This document shows positions 8,739 to 16,858 of a DNA stretch of 46,118 nt, one piece after another. Source of the DNA: Pseudomonadota bacterium (lineage in GTDB: Bacteria; Chloroflexota; UBA6077; JAJPHF01). The first letter of the stretch is position 1, and the number at the start of each line of letters is the position of its first letter. Both the position numbers and the translations under genes were made by a program. Below the pieces are notes generated by a model. It saw nothing but the letters and a program-made list of their open reading frames with translations, was not told where the DNA came from and did not search any database. The stretch covers positions 1-46,118 of the forward strand of contig JAJPHF010000005.1 of the NCBI GenBank assembly GCA_021325365.1, read 5' to 3'.

Positions 8739-9062
8739 TCAGCGCAGCCCGAGTTGAACACGGATAGCATCTTCGACGGCAAATAGATCGTAGCGTCCCA
8801 GCATCTCTATCCGTCCATGTAGTCGCTCCTTGGCGACTGTCCGGATCTGGTTTGCCATGGCCTTATGCGGGACCCCGTTGAGCTTTATCAGTGCATCCGA
8901 TGGATAGACCCGCCGGGTGACGGATGTGAGAGGCACCACCTGCATACGGTTTAGCAGTCGATTGGACACGTCATTGCTGACAATGATCGCGGGCCGCTGC
9001 TTGCGGATTTCTCCGCCGCGTGCCGGCTCGAAGTCCACCCAGTAGACCTCGCCCCGGATCAA
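8739..9062 (-). CDS. MazF/PemK-family endoribonuclease toxin
   Basis: A 107-aa toxin of the MazF/PemK fold, normal length. Hallmarks are the N-terminal IRGEVYWVDFEPARGGEI (family: RGDIYW/V-D..P..GsEi), then KQRPAIIVSND with the conserved R-P-A, and the VVPLTS strand. It would cleave specific mRNA sequences and be neutralised by the adjacent antitoxin. Translation begins at a TTG (9062-9060) that overlaps the antitoxin stop TGA by 4 bases, indicating translational coupling, with the toxin second as in most MazEF operons. The catalytic pocket residues near the N-terminal Arg and the central Thr/Ser (LTS) appear intact. It lies directly upstream of the CinA-domain gene. Confidence 0.92.
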   Translation of the reverse strand: MIRGEVYWVDFEPARGGEIRKQRPAIIVSNDVSNRLLNRMQVVPLTSVTRRVYPSDALIKLNGVPHKAMANQIRTVAKERLHGRIEMLGRYDLFAVEDAIRVQLGLR

Positions 9063-9283
9063 TCCAACGCCTCGTCAGGCGCATCCTCGATCCACTCCAG
9101 GGCCTCGCGCTCGTACTCACTATCAGCGGCCATCTCGCGGTATCCAGCCTCAAGCTGCTCCTCCGTGATGACATAGGGTCGCACGAGCCGCTCGATGAAG
9201 CTGCTGATCTGCTCAGCGCCGACACGCTCCTGCAGTCCCTCATAGACGTCGTCTGCCAGGGTGATTGTCAGTTCACGCGACAT
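9059..9283 (-). CDS. Ribbon-helix-helix antitoxin, partner of MazF
   Basis: A 74-aa protein. An N-terminal beta strand and helix typical of a ribbon-helix-helix DNA-binding dimer (SRELTITLADDVYEGL) is followed by an acidic C-terminal tail (EREALEWIEDAPDEALD) of the kind that wraps MazF toxins. The start ATG at 9283 follows GGGAG 9 bases upstream; a longer in-frame start exists further up but lacks a ribosome site. Its stop overlaps the toxin start by 4 bases. In this family the antitoxin represses its own operon, so an operator is expected in the 75-base gap to the xanthine-dehydrogenase-type gene. I could not pick out a clear palindrome there. Confidence 0.88.
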   Translation of the reverse strand: MSRELTITLADDVYEGLQERVGAEQISSFIERLVRPYVITEEQLEAGYREMAADSEYEREALEWIEDAPDEALD

Positions 9284-9358
9284 CGTTAGGTCTCCCGTCG
9301 GTCGCCGTGTCAAAGGCACACTCAGCAGTATACGGCGGTCGCCCCCGCACTCCGTGCG

Positions 9359-11620
9359 TCAGCGGCCGGGTGGGCTCGCCTCGCGCTCCCGCAGCGCACG
9401 CCAGACCTTCTCGGCGGTCACGGGCAGGCTGAACAGGCGCACGCCGCAGGCGTCGAAGACGGCGTTCGCCACCGCGGCGGGCGTCGGCAGCAGGCTCGCC
9501 TCGCCGATCGCCTTCGACTCGTACGGCCCCGGCCCGCTGCCCGCCTCCACCAGTACCGTCTCCAGCGGCGGCACGTCGGCGATCGTCGGCAGCTTGTACT
9601 CGCCCAGGTTCGCCGTCGTCACGCGGCCGTCCTCGATCACCATCTCCTCGATCAGCGCCTGGCCGACGCCCTGCATCACGCCGCCGTCGATCTGCCCCTG
9701 GTGCGTTAACGGGTTGATCACCGTGCCCACGTCGTGGACCGCGACCAGCTTGCGCAGTTTCACCTGGCCTGTCTCGGGATCGACATCCACCTCGGCCACC
9801 TGCGCCGTGAAGCAGGTCTGGTCGGGGTAGGGCATGTTCACCTCGGCCTTGACCTCCAGCGTGCCGCCCGCCTCGCGCGCCGCGCGCTCGGCCGCCGCCG
9901 CGAACGGCACCGCCCGCCCATCGGCGCGGAAGGCGTCGCCCTCGCGGCGCACCGCATCTGGCGCCGCGTCGAGCAGCGCCGCCGCGGCCGCGCGCAGCCG
10001 CCCCGCTAGCTCCTCGGCCGCGTTCAGCCCCGCGCGCCCCGCGATGTAGGTGTGGCGGCTCGCGCCCGCGCCCGCGTCGTAGGGCACCGTGTCGGTGTCC
10101 GACGGCACGGCCGTCACCTGCTCGATGGACAGGCCCAGCGCCTCGGCCACCACCTGGCGCAGCATTGTCGCCATGCCCACGCCCTGGTCAGGCACGCCGT
10201 AGCGGATCTCCACGCTGCCCTCCGGCCGCAGCCGCAGCACCACGCCCGTCTCGCCGCCGCCGATGCCGCGGTCCACCAGCGCCATCCCGCGCCCGACGAG
10301 CCCCTGCGGCGCCGCGGGCGGGGGCTTCGGCTCGTCCAGGCCGCCGGCCGCCACCGCCGCGCGGATCGTCTGCTCGCCCTGCACGTTGCGGTACTTGTGG
10401 CCCCGGCCCGAGGTGTCGCCGTCGTGGATCACGTTGCGCAGCCGCATCTCGGCTGGGCTGAGCCCCAGCTCGTGGGCCATGATGTCCATCTGCGACTCGA
10501 AGGCGAACGCCATCTGCGGCTGCCCCGGCGAGCGCATGAACCCGCCCGGGATCTGGTTGGTATAGACGCAGCGGCTGTCCATGCGCAGGTTGGGTATGCG
10601 GTAGCTGCCCGCGGCCTCCAGGCCGCCCAGGATGTGCACCGTGGGCACCGGCTTGTGGCCGCCGTAGGCGCCCGAGTTCCACAGCGCCAGCGAGTCGCGC
10701 GCCACGAGGGTGCCGTCGCGTTTCACGCCGGTCTTCAGCCGAATGGTGGCCGGGTGGCGCGGGTTGCCGGCGATCAGCTCCTCGGTGTAGGTCATGACGA
10801 TGCGGACAGGGCGCCCCGTGCGGCGGGCAAGCTGGTAGGCTACCGGCGCATCCATCGGCGATCCCTTGCCGCCGAACTCGCCCCCGATGTTCGCCGGGTT
10901 GCAGCGCACCCAGTCCTCGGGCATGTCGAGCGCCGCCGCCAGGTGGGCGCGCAGGTTGAACGGCCCCTTGTTCGACATCCACACGTCGGGCCGCCCGCTC
11001 GCGTCGATGCCCACCAGCACCGAGTACGGCTCGAGATACCCCTGGTGCTGCGCCGGCGTGGTGAACGTATGCTCGAAGATCAGGTCGCTCTGGGCGAAGC
11101 CCTGCTCCAGGTCGCCGCGCTCGACGAACATGTGTGAGTGAACGTTCGGGATGGTCGGCTTGCCGTACAGCCCCTCGTAGCTCAGCAGGTCGGGGTGCAA
11201 GATCGGCGCGTCGGGCTCCATTGCGGCCCACACGTCCAGCACCGCCGGCAGCTCCTCGTACTCCACGTCGATGAGCTGTAGCGCCTCCTCGGCGGTGTCC
11301 AGATCGATCGCGGCCACGGCGGCCACGCGCTCGCCGACGAAGCGCACGCGGTCGCGAGCCACGATCGGCTGGTCCTTCAGGCGCCGCCCCATCAGGCTGG
11401 CGGGGAAGTCGGTGCCGACGAGCACGGCACGCACGCCCGCCAGCCGCTGGGCGCGGCTCGTGTCGATGCGCACGATGCGCGCGTGCGGGTAGGGGCTGCG
11501 CAGGCACTTCGCCCACAGCGCGCCGCGCAGCGGCACGTCCGCCGTATAGCGCGCCGCGCCTGTGACCTTCGCCGGCCCCTCGTCGCGAACAATCGGCTGC
11601 CCCACCACCGCGAACGCCAT
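9359..11620 (-). CDS. Xanthine dehydrogenase family molybdopterin-binding subunit (orphan large subunit)
   Basis: A 753-aa molybdenum hydroxylase large subunit (the XdhA/CoxL-type aldehyde oxidase/xanthine dehydrogenase family). The N-terminal Ald_Xan_dh domain (KVTGAARYTADVP) is followed by the MoCo-binding domain with IGGEFGGKG and, near the C-terminus, KAIGEASLLPTPAAV, which carries the catalytic glutamate of the GE motif. The active-site loop GGFMRSPGQPQ differs from the AYRCSFR loop of true CO dehydrogenase CoxL, so CO oxidation is unlikely. The ATG at 11620 has an AGGAGG 6 bases upstream. No 2Fe-2S (CoxS) or FAD (CoxM) subunit adjoins it, which is unusual because these enzymes normally act as three-subunit complexes. 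It probably hydroxylates an N-heterocycle or aldehyde using subunits encoded elsewhere. Confidence 0.93.
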   Translation of the reverse strand: MAFAVVGQPIVRDEGPAKVTGAARYTADVPLRGALWAKCLRSPYPHARIVRIDTSRAQRLAGVRAVLVGTDFPASLMGRRLKDQPIVARDRVRFVGERVAAVAAIDLDTAEEALQLIDVEYEELPAVLDVWAAMEPDAPILHPDLLSYEGLYGKPTIPNVHSHMFVERGDLEQGFAQSDLIFEHTFTTPAQHQGYLEPYSVLVGIDASGRPDVWMSNKGPFNLRAHLAAALDMPEDWVRCNPANIGGEFGGKGSPMDAPVAYQLARRTGRPVRIVMTYTEELIAGNPRHPATIRLKTGVKRDGTLVARDSLALWNSGAYGGHKPVPTVHILGGLEAAGSYRIPNLRMDSRCVYTNQIPGGFMRSPGQPQMAFAFESQMDIMAHELGLSPAEMRLRNVIHDGDTSGRGHKYRNVQGEQTIRAAVAAGGLDEPKPPPAAPQGLVGRGMALVDRGIGGGETGVVLRLRPEGSVEIRYGVPDQGVGMATMLRQVVAEALGLSIEQVTAVPSDTDTVPYDAGAGASRHTYIAGRAGLNAAEELAGRLRAAAAALLDAAPDAVRREGDAFRADGRAVPFAAAAERAAREAGGTLEVKAEVNMPYPDQTCFTAQVAEVDVDPETGQVKLRKLVAVHDVGTVINPLTHQGQIDGGVMQGVGQALIEEMVIEDGRVTTANLGEYKLPTIADVPPLETVLVEAGSGPGPYESKAIGEASLLPTPAAVANAVFDACGVRLFSLPVTAEKVWRALREREASPPGR

Positions 11621-11777
11621 CGCCGCCTCCTCGCCTGCCCGGCGCATCGTGCCGCCCCACTCGGGCCAGCCCGCTGCGCCTCCCGGCCGCGTGCTCTCAG
11701 TGCGCCGCAATCATACACGGCGGTCGGCGGGCGAAGCTATCCACGCGGCGGTGCGGCTCCCCACGGAGCGGCTGGCG

Positions 11778-12179
11778 CTAGCGGTTCGGGCGGTAGGTCA
11801 GGTAGACGCCGTAGCCCTGCGGGCCGTTGGAGAGGGTCGTGCCCCAGCCGGGCGACAGGCTGGCGAGGCGCGCGGCGAGGGCCTTGGCGGCCGGCTCCTG
11901 CTCCACACGCCAGAACAGCGCGGGGTGGCTCACCAGGTAAAGGTTGTTCTGCAGCGGCAGGAACCGTGGCCGGACCTGCTGGAATAGCTCCGCGGGAAAC
12001 ACTTGCTGGAGGCCCTGGAGCAGCGCCGCCTCGAGCGCGGGCGAGACGGCCGCGCCGGCCGCCTGCGGCCCTGCGGGTACGACCGGCTGCTGCGACATGG
12101 GGGCCGCGTGCGCTAGCGGCGCGGCAGTGCCTAGCGCGCCCGCCAGTCCGATCACGGCCAGATATCGGCGCAATGCCAT
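11778..12179 (-). CDS. Small secreted protein, paralogue of the next gene
   Basis: A 133-aa protein with a classical Sec signal peptide (basic RR at 4-5, a hydrophobic core, cleavage after the AHA of PLAHA). A Gln/Pro/Ala linker follows, then a ~90-residue mature domain. I do not recognise the family. The C-terminal segment (ALAARLASLSPGW, then GPQGYGVYLTY) is clearly like that of the neighbouring gene at 12365-12904, so the two are tandem paralogues. The ATG at 12179 follows GGAGG at 8 bases. No lipobox cysteine is present, so the product is released or wall-associated. It lies upstream of the xanthine-dehydrogenase-type gene (157 bases) on the same strand; a functional link is not evident. 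Confidence 0.7.
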   Translation of the reverse strand: MALRRYLAVIGLAGALGTAAPLAHAAPMSQQPVVPAGPQAAGAAVSPALEAALLQGLQQVFPAELFQQVRPRFLPLQNNLYLVSHPALFWRVEQEPAAKALAARLASLSPGWGTTLSNGPQGYGVYLTYRPNR

Positions 12180-12364
12180 GACAACACCTCCGCGACGGTA
12201 GACTGGCACGCCGTGCGGCCAGCCGCGCCGTCCGTTGTCGCACAACGCACGGCGCGTGCCAGATGCGCCGCGCCAGCAGGGAGCGGCACACGAGCAGGGC
12301 GCGGGAGCCTCCCCAGCAGCCTGAGGGAAGCCACCGCGCCCCGCGACAGTGGGGAGGACGAGCG

Positions 12365-12904
12365 TTACGCCTCGTAGGCCACGTAGACGCCCGGGCCGAG
12401 CGGACCGGTCAGCGACATCGTCGTGAAGCCCGGCGTGGTCGCGGCAAGCTGGGCCGCGAGCGCCTGGCAGCTCGCCGCGTTGCTGGGCGGGCAGTAGAAC
12501 TGCTGGCCTACCAGCACGTCCACGTTCGGCTGCACCTGCATCACCTCGACGCCGCTGGCGAGGGTATCCGCGGGCAGCACGGTTGCCAGCGCCGGCACGA
12601 CCTGCTGCTGGAAGGTGGTCACGAAGGTGGGCTCGGCGAACGTCTCGGGCACGCCCGACGGCGCCAGCACGGTGACCGGCACCGCGGCGGGCACGCTCAC
12701 GGGCACGTTCTGCACGACGGTCGTGGTCGGCTGCACCACCACCGTACGGCTATACCACGGCGTGCCGGGGCTCCACTGCGGCTGCTCGACGACGGTCCAG
12801 CCCGGTACCTGGTCTGTCGGTGCGGCCAAGGCTGTGGCCACCGTCCCGCCTCCGAGCAGCAGCGCCAGAACCGCCGATACGACGGAGAACCGGGTGAATC
12901 CCAT
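12365..12904 (-). CDS. Secreted protein with V/T/P-rich middle, paralogue of the preceding small protein
   Basis: A 179-aa protein. It has a Sec signal peptide ending ATALAAP, a middle section rich in Val, Thr and Pro (VVVQPTTTVVQNVPVSVP), and a C-terminal domain with two cysteines (FYCPPSNAASC) that could form a disulfide. The C-terminal block (ALAAQLAATTPGF, GPLGPGVYVAY) matches the neighbour at 11778-12179. The ATG at 12904 follows AGGAGG 7 bases upstream. The separate ribosome sites and the 185-base gap suggest the two genes may be transcribed independently. Function is unknown; an extracytoplasmic structural or adhesive role is a guess only. Confidence 0.7.
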   Translation of the reverse strand: MGFTRFSVVSAVLALLLGGGTVATALAAPTDQVPGWTVVEQPQWSPGTPWYSRTVVVQPTTTVVQNVPVSVPAAVPVTVLAPSGVPETFAEPTFVTTFQQQVVPALATVLPADTLASGVEVMQVQPNVDVLVGQQFYCPPSNAASCQALAAQLAATTPGFTTMSLTGPLGPGVYVAYEA

Positions 12905-13071
12905 GTGCTTGCCTCCTCTCTCGTTGCGGAGATGGCTGCCTGTTATGGCGATTAGGTGCGATGCCGTGGCTCCCACACCCAATCATCTCCCCACGAAAGA
13001 AAGGGCGCAGGCAACGTGCCAGAATGGCGCGCGGAATATGGAGATCCGATGGAGTTCGGCACAGGATGAAG

Positions 13072-14076
13072 TCAACCGCGCAGGGGCGCCATCACCTCGC
13101 GGGCGAAGGCCTCGGTGGTGGCGCCGCGGGGCGCGCCGTCCACGGCGTAGGGGCGAATGGTAATCTCGTCGATGCCCGCGGCGAACAGCCCCCGCGCCTG
13201 CGCGCGGCAGTCGGCGGGCGTGCCGGCAATCGCAAACTCCGTGACTACCTCGTCGGGGACTAGCGCGGCGTACTTGTCGGTCGGGCTCATGTGGTCGTAG
13301 GGGCTGTAGACGGCCTGCACCCGCTCGCTGGCCGCCCGCGCGGCCGGGCTCAGCTCCCACAGCGGCCGGCGCAGCGCCGAGCCGACCACGTGCGGCCGCA
13401 CGGCGGCGATCGCGGTCGCGCGGTCGGCGTGGACGGCCACGGCCACGCCCAGGTAGGTCGTGAACGGCCGTGCGGGCCGCCCGCTCGCCTGCCGGCCGGC
13501 CCGCACCTGCCGTAGCATCGCCGCGAGCGGCGGTCCCGCGCGGCCCCGGCCGGCGATGATCACCCCGTCGCCGATCTCGCCAGCCAGCGTGAGGATCCGC
13601 GGCCCTGACCCGGCGATGACCACCGGCGGGCAGCGCTCGGGCGCCCCGAACGCTAGCCGCAAGTCGCCGCCCGTGCCCCCCACCGGCTCGCCGGCGCAGA
13701 GCGCGCGCACGGTCGCGACGTAGCGCGCGAGAGCGGCGCGCGTGGCGGGGGGGCGACCCAGCGTCGCGAGCGACGTATTGCCCAGGCCGATGCCGAGAAG
13801 CGCCCGGCCGCGCGACAGCTCCTGCACGGTGGTGATGGCGCCGGCCGTGACGGCGGGGTGACGCGTGACGGGGTTCGTCACGCCAGTGCCGAGCGCCACC
13901 CGCCGGGTCGTCGCCGCGACGGCACCGAGCAGGACGTACAGCTCGCGCCAGATGAGCTGCGAGTCGGCCAGCCACACCGCGTCGTAGCCGAGCGCCTCCG
14001 CCTGCCGCGCCTCCTGGAGCACGGTGGGCGCATCCAGGTACTCGTGCAGCTCCACCCCGAACCGTGGCCTGCTCAT
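13072..14076 (-). CDS. LLM-class flavin-dependent oxidoreductase (luciferase-like)
   Basis: A 334-aa TIM-barrel oxidoreductase of the luciferase-like superfamily (F420- or FMN-dependent). Typical blocks in order are EARQAEALGYDAVWLADS near residue 20-37, RVALGTGVTNPVTRHP (about 66-81), the ISGR-like LSRGRALLGIGLG loop, and a C-terminal FAIAGTPADCRAQ block seen in F420-dependent 5,10-methylene-H4MPT reductase-like proteins. The last of these makes F420 a reasonable cofactor guess over FMN. The start ATG at 14076 follows CCGGAG. It is divergent from the solute-binding lipoprotein at 14450. The substrate is unknown. A second family member lies at 16859-17941 but belongs to a different subgroup. 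Confidence 0.9.
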   Translation of the reverse strand: MSRPRFGVELHEYLDAPTVLQEARQAEALGYDAVWLADSQLIWRELYVLLGAVAATTRRVALGTGVTNPVTRHPAVTAGAITTVQELSRGRALLGIGLGNTSLATLGRPPATRAALARYVATVRALCAGEPVGGTGGDLRLAFGAPERCPPVVIAGSGPRILTLAGEIGDGVIIAGRGRAGPPLAAMLRQVRAGRQASGRPARPFTTYLGVAVAVHADRATAIAAVRPHVVGSALRRPLWELSPAARAASERVQAVYSPYDHMSPTDKYAALVPDEVVTEFAIAGTPADCRAQARGLFAAGIDEITIRPYAVDGAPRGATTEAFAREVMAPLRG

Positions 14077-14449
14077 CTCCGGCACCTGTTCACTCCATCG
14101 CGCGCTCGCCCCGACCAGCTGGCCGTGCCGCCGGGCGCACGCCGCCGCGCCGCCATCATACCTGGCGGCCACACGCGGCGGCCACGCTCGGTCGCTTCCC
14201 GCGCCTGGCCGCCGCCACCACGCGCCGTGCGGGCGGCTTGCACCTCGACTATCATGAACTGCGCTGGGCTCTCGTCGGCGCCGGAGAACGCGCGGCAGCC
14301 CGTCACTCCCGACCGCCGCGGCCCCGGCAAGCCCTACGGCCCCGAGGTGCCCTGTGCCGCCGACGCGCCGGTCCAGGACCGGCTGGCCGCCTTCCTCGGC
14401 CGCCAGCCGTAGCGGCCGAGGATAGGGAATAGGGGCTGGGGGATAGGGA
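14077..14449. other. Divergent intergenic region, no clear gene
   Basis: A 373-base spacer between two divergent genes. A minus-strand -10-like TATGAT lies at 14155-14160 without a convincing -35. A 52-codon reading frame (14254-14412, plus strand) has no ribosome site and is not called. Bases 14420-14449 are purine-rich with repeated GATAGGGA. Confidence 0.4.
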
Positions 14450-15640
14450 GTGGCAGCGCTCGGGATGCGTTCGCGGCGGGGATGGGCCTGGGGCAGCAGG
14501 CCCGGCGTGCTGCTGGCCGCCGCCCTAGTGCTGGCCGCGTGCGGGCTGGCCGCGCCGGCAGGCTCGACCCCGGCAAGCGGCGGCGCGACCGCGGGCAGCG
14601 GCGGCGCGGCGCTGGCCGATTGGCCCGGCCGCGCCGACTGGGACGCCACCGTCGCCGCCGCGCGCGCCGAGGGCACGGTCGTCGTCTCGGGCCCCAGCAG
14701 CGAGCTGTGGCGCAACGTCCTCGTGACGTTCGAGCAGGACTACCCCGGCATCAAGGCCGAAGTGACGGCCATGAACTCGCGGACCTTCTGGCCGCGGCTG
14801 GAGCAAGAGCGCAAGGCGGGCCAATACCTCTGGGACCTGCGCATCGGCGGGCCGGACCCGGTCGTCTACGAGAGCATGGCGACCGGGCTGCTGGAGCCGG
14901 TGCGGCCGCTGCTGGTGTTGCCGGAGGTCGTGGACGACAGCAAGTGGCTGGGCGGGCTCGACGCGCTGTTTGCCGACAAGGCGCGGCGCTACATCCCCGC
15001 CTTCGACGCCCAGCTGAACTACCCGGCGTTCGTCAATCGCGACGCCGTCCCCGAGCCCGCCGTCGACTCGCCCGACGACCTCGTCAATCCCGAGTGGAAA
15101 GGCAAAATCACTATCCAGGAGCCACGCGGCGGCGGCTCCGGGCAGGGCCAGCTCGCGGTGTTCCTCGCCGTGTATGGCGAGGACTTCGTCCGCGACCTGT
15201 TGACCAAGCAGGACATCGTCGTGACCGGCGATACCCGCCAGTTGACCGAGTGGGTGATCCGCGGGCGCTACCCGATCGGCATCGGCGTGCGGACCTACGA
15301 TCTCCTCCTGTTCGAGCAGCAGGGGGTGAAGACGAACGTGCGCCCCGTGCCCCGCAGCGTCCCGACGATCAGCAGCGGCTCGGCCGGTATCCAGCTACTG
15401 ACGCGGGCGCCCCACCCCAATGCGGCCAAGGTGTTCATCAACTGGCTGCTCACGCGGGACGTGCAGCAGCGCCTGTCGCACGCTATCCAGGAGAACAGCC
15501 GGCGCCTGGACGTGCCCCCCGGCGATCCCGACAGCGTGGCGACGCCCGAGCAAGCGGCCCAGGCCATCGTGTCGCTGAGCGAGGAGTTCATGCCGATGCG
15601 CAAGCGCGCCGGCGACCTGGCGAACGAGCTGCTCCACTGA
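14450..15640 (+). CDS. Iron-type (AfuA-like) ABC solute-binding lipoprotein (SBP2)
   Basis: A 396-aa extracellular binding protein of the family 1/iron(III)-type class. The signal peptide ends in LVLAAC with C31 as the lipobox cysteine, and a short Gly/Ser/Ala linker leads into WDATVAAARAEGTVVV. That opening, with NVLVTFEQDYPGI after it, is typical of 'AfuA/PotD-like' proteins. Ligands of this class include ferric iron, polyamines, thiamine and organophosphonates; metal-ligand tyrosines cannot be assigned confidently. The GTG at 14450 is preceded by GGGGG; the ATG at 14465 is an equally possible start. No permease or ATPase follows: the gene ends at a convergent FMN reductase. It belongs to a different subfamily from the other five lipoproteins. 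Confidence 0.86.
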   Translation: MAALGMRSRRGWAWGSRPGVLLAAALVLAACGLAAPAGSTPASGGATAGSGGAALADWPGRADWDATVAAARAEGTVVVSGPSSELWRNVLVTFEQDYPGIKAEVTAMNSRTFWPRLEQERKAGQYLWDLRIGGPDPVVYESMATGLLEPVRPLLVLPEVVDDSKWLGGLDALFADKARRYIPAFDAQLNYPAFVNRDAVPEPAVDSPDDLVNPEWKGKITIQEPRGGGSGQGQLAVFLAVYGEDFVRDLLTKQDIVVTGDTRQLTEWVIRGRYPIGIGVRTYDLLLFEQQGVKTNVRPVPRSVPTISSGSAGIQLLTRAPHPNAAKVFINWLLTRDVQQRLSHAIQENSRRLDVPPGDPDSVATPEQAAQAIVSLSEEFMPMRKRAGDLANELLH

Positions 15641-15658
15641 GCATCCGGCCCGAGCCGA

Positions 15659-15735
15659 CAGGCGGGCTTATCCACTAGCTGGGGAAACCAGCTAAGGCCG
15701 CGAGCCCCGCCTGCACTCGTCCGACGAGCGCAGGC
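15659..15735. terminator. Bidirectional terminator region with two competing stems
   Basis: This lies between convergent genes. A 12-bp hairpin with one mismatch is formed by 15709-15720 and 15724-15735. An overlapping long-range stem pairs 15659-15668 with 15703-15713 (one bulge) and encloses a perfect 7-bp hairpin (15676-15682/15688-15694). The two outer stems share bases and cannot form together. Confidence 0.55.
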
Positions 15736-15740
15736 GGTCG

Positions 15741-16376
15741 TTAGCGGGCCGCGGCCGCGGCGGGGAGCGAGTAGTCGCAGCGGCCATCCGCCGACATCTG
15801 GCGGGCAGCGCGCACGACCTCCGCGCCCAGGGCGCGGAGCTGGTCGCCCACCCGCGCGTCGCGGGGCGCGCCCGCCTCGTCGAACGCTTGCGAGGCGTAG
15901 GGGATCGGCAGGACGAGCGGCACTGCCCAGCCGCGCAGCGCGCGCACGACGAACTCCATGGTGTTCACCGCCTGCAAGCCCTGCACGCCGCCCGCGGTGC
16001 TGATCAGTCCCACCACCTTGTCCGTCAGGAACGGCGGATCGCGGTCGGCCAGCAGCTGCAGCCAATCGACCGCGTTCTTGAAGGCGCCGCTCACCGTGCC
16101 GTGGTACATCGGGCTGGCCCACAGCAGCCCCTGGGCCGCATGGACCGCCTCGGCCAGTTCGCGCGCGGCCGGCGGCACGTCAGTCGTGCCGGGCAGGTAG
16201 AATGGCAGGTTCAGGCGCCGCAGGTCGAGCAGCGTCGTCGCGGCACCGGCGCTCGCCGCCCCGTCGAGCGCCACCCGGAGAGCGGCCAGGCTGGCCGACC
16301 CCGCGGCCAGCGACCCGCCCAGCCCCGCGACGCGGATCGGCTGCCTATGCCCATCACTCGCCTGCTTGCTCGGCAC
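15741..16376 (-). CDS. NADPH-dependent FMN reductase family protein
   Basis: A 211-aa flavodoxin-fold FMN reductase. The phosphate-binding loop VAGLGGSLAAGSASLAALR is near residues 15-33. The family motif ASPMYHGTVSGAFKNAVDWL (sugar/isoalloxazine contacts) is in the middle, and GLISTAGGVQG follows. Such enzymes supply reduced FMN to monooxygenases or reduce quinones or azo compounds. The GTG at 16376 is taken as the start, with GGGGTGG just upstream; an open frame continues 71 codons further upstream but without family similarity or a better ribosome site. It sits between two luciferase-like oxidoreductase genes, so it could provide FMNH2 to one of them, an inference from position only. Confidence 0.87.
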   Translation of the reverse strand: MPSKQASDGHRQPIRVAGLGGSLAAGSASLAALRVALDGAASAGAATTLLDLRRLNLPFYLPGTTDVPPAARELAEAVHAAQGLLWASPMYHGTVSGAFKNAVDWLQLLADRDPPFLTDKVVGLISTAGGVQGLQAVNTMEFVVRALRGWAVPLVLPIPYASQAFDEAGAPRDARVGDQLRALGAEVVRAARQMSADGRCDYSLPAAAAAR

Positions 16377-16858
16377 AATCCACCCCGCTTTCCCACGACG
16401 CGCCTGCTCCCGTAGCTCGCCACCGCGGCTCTCTCGCCCCGCGCCCTCCTGGCAGGTGCTCGACGCGAGGCGCCCGTCCCTGGCGCACGCCACCAGGGCG
16501 GCCCGCAGGGCCGGCTGGATGTCGAGAGCCACGCTGGCGTTCGCCTTCTCCCCAACGGGGAGCACGGGCCGTGCCAGCCCAGCCTCCAAGCGGCCGGACG
16601 ACTCGACCGCCGACCCCCGGAGCGCGGCCGTCTCGGCCGCCCGGCCTCGGTGGCTGGCGCCCGTGAAGCCGCCCGGCGTGCAGTCGCTCGTCTCACGTGG
16701 GACAAAGCCGCGCCGATTGCGTGGAGTAGGAGTTCATCCCCTGCCGCCCGGCGGACCTTGCGCTGACGCGTGAACAATGCGACGTATGGCCGGGGCGGCG
16801 GCGCCGAGCAGGGCGGCAGATCGCGGCGAGAAGCCCGTGCCGGGCAAACGGCGGCGCG
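16377..16858. other. 482-base gap without a recognisable gene
   Basis: This lies between two minus-strand genes. The frame upstream of the FMN reductase stays open to about 16589, but its sequence shows no family resemblance and no ribosome site. I see no tRNA, repeat or strong hairpin. It may hold the promoter of the FMN reductase or remnants of a decayed gene. Confidence 0.4.

Noticed and set aside
9359..11620. CO dehydrogenase large subunit (CoxL)
   Set aside because: The form I active-site loop AYRCSFR is absent (GGFMRSPGQ instead) and no CoxM/CoxS genes adjoin it.
14254..14412. A possible 52-aa gene in the spacer between the oxidoreductase and SBP2
   Set aside because: No ribosome site, no recognisable motif, and low-complexity Pro/Ala/Arg composition.
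13072..14715. Extension of the luciferase-like gene to 547 codons
   Set aside because: Sequence upstream of the ATG at 14076 lacks similarity and would run through the divergent promoter and into SBP2.
16377..16589. N-terminal extension of the FMN reductase by 71 codons
   Set aside because: The family begins near residue 15 of the shorter form; the extension has no similarity, and GGGGTGG lies before the GTG at 16376.
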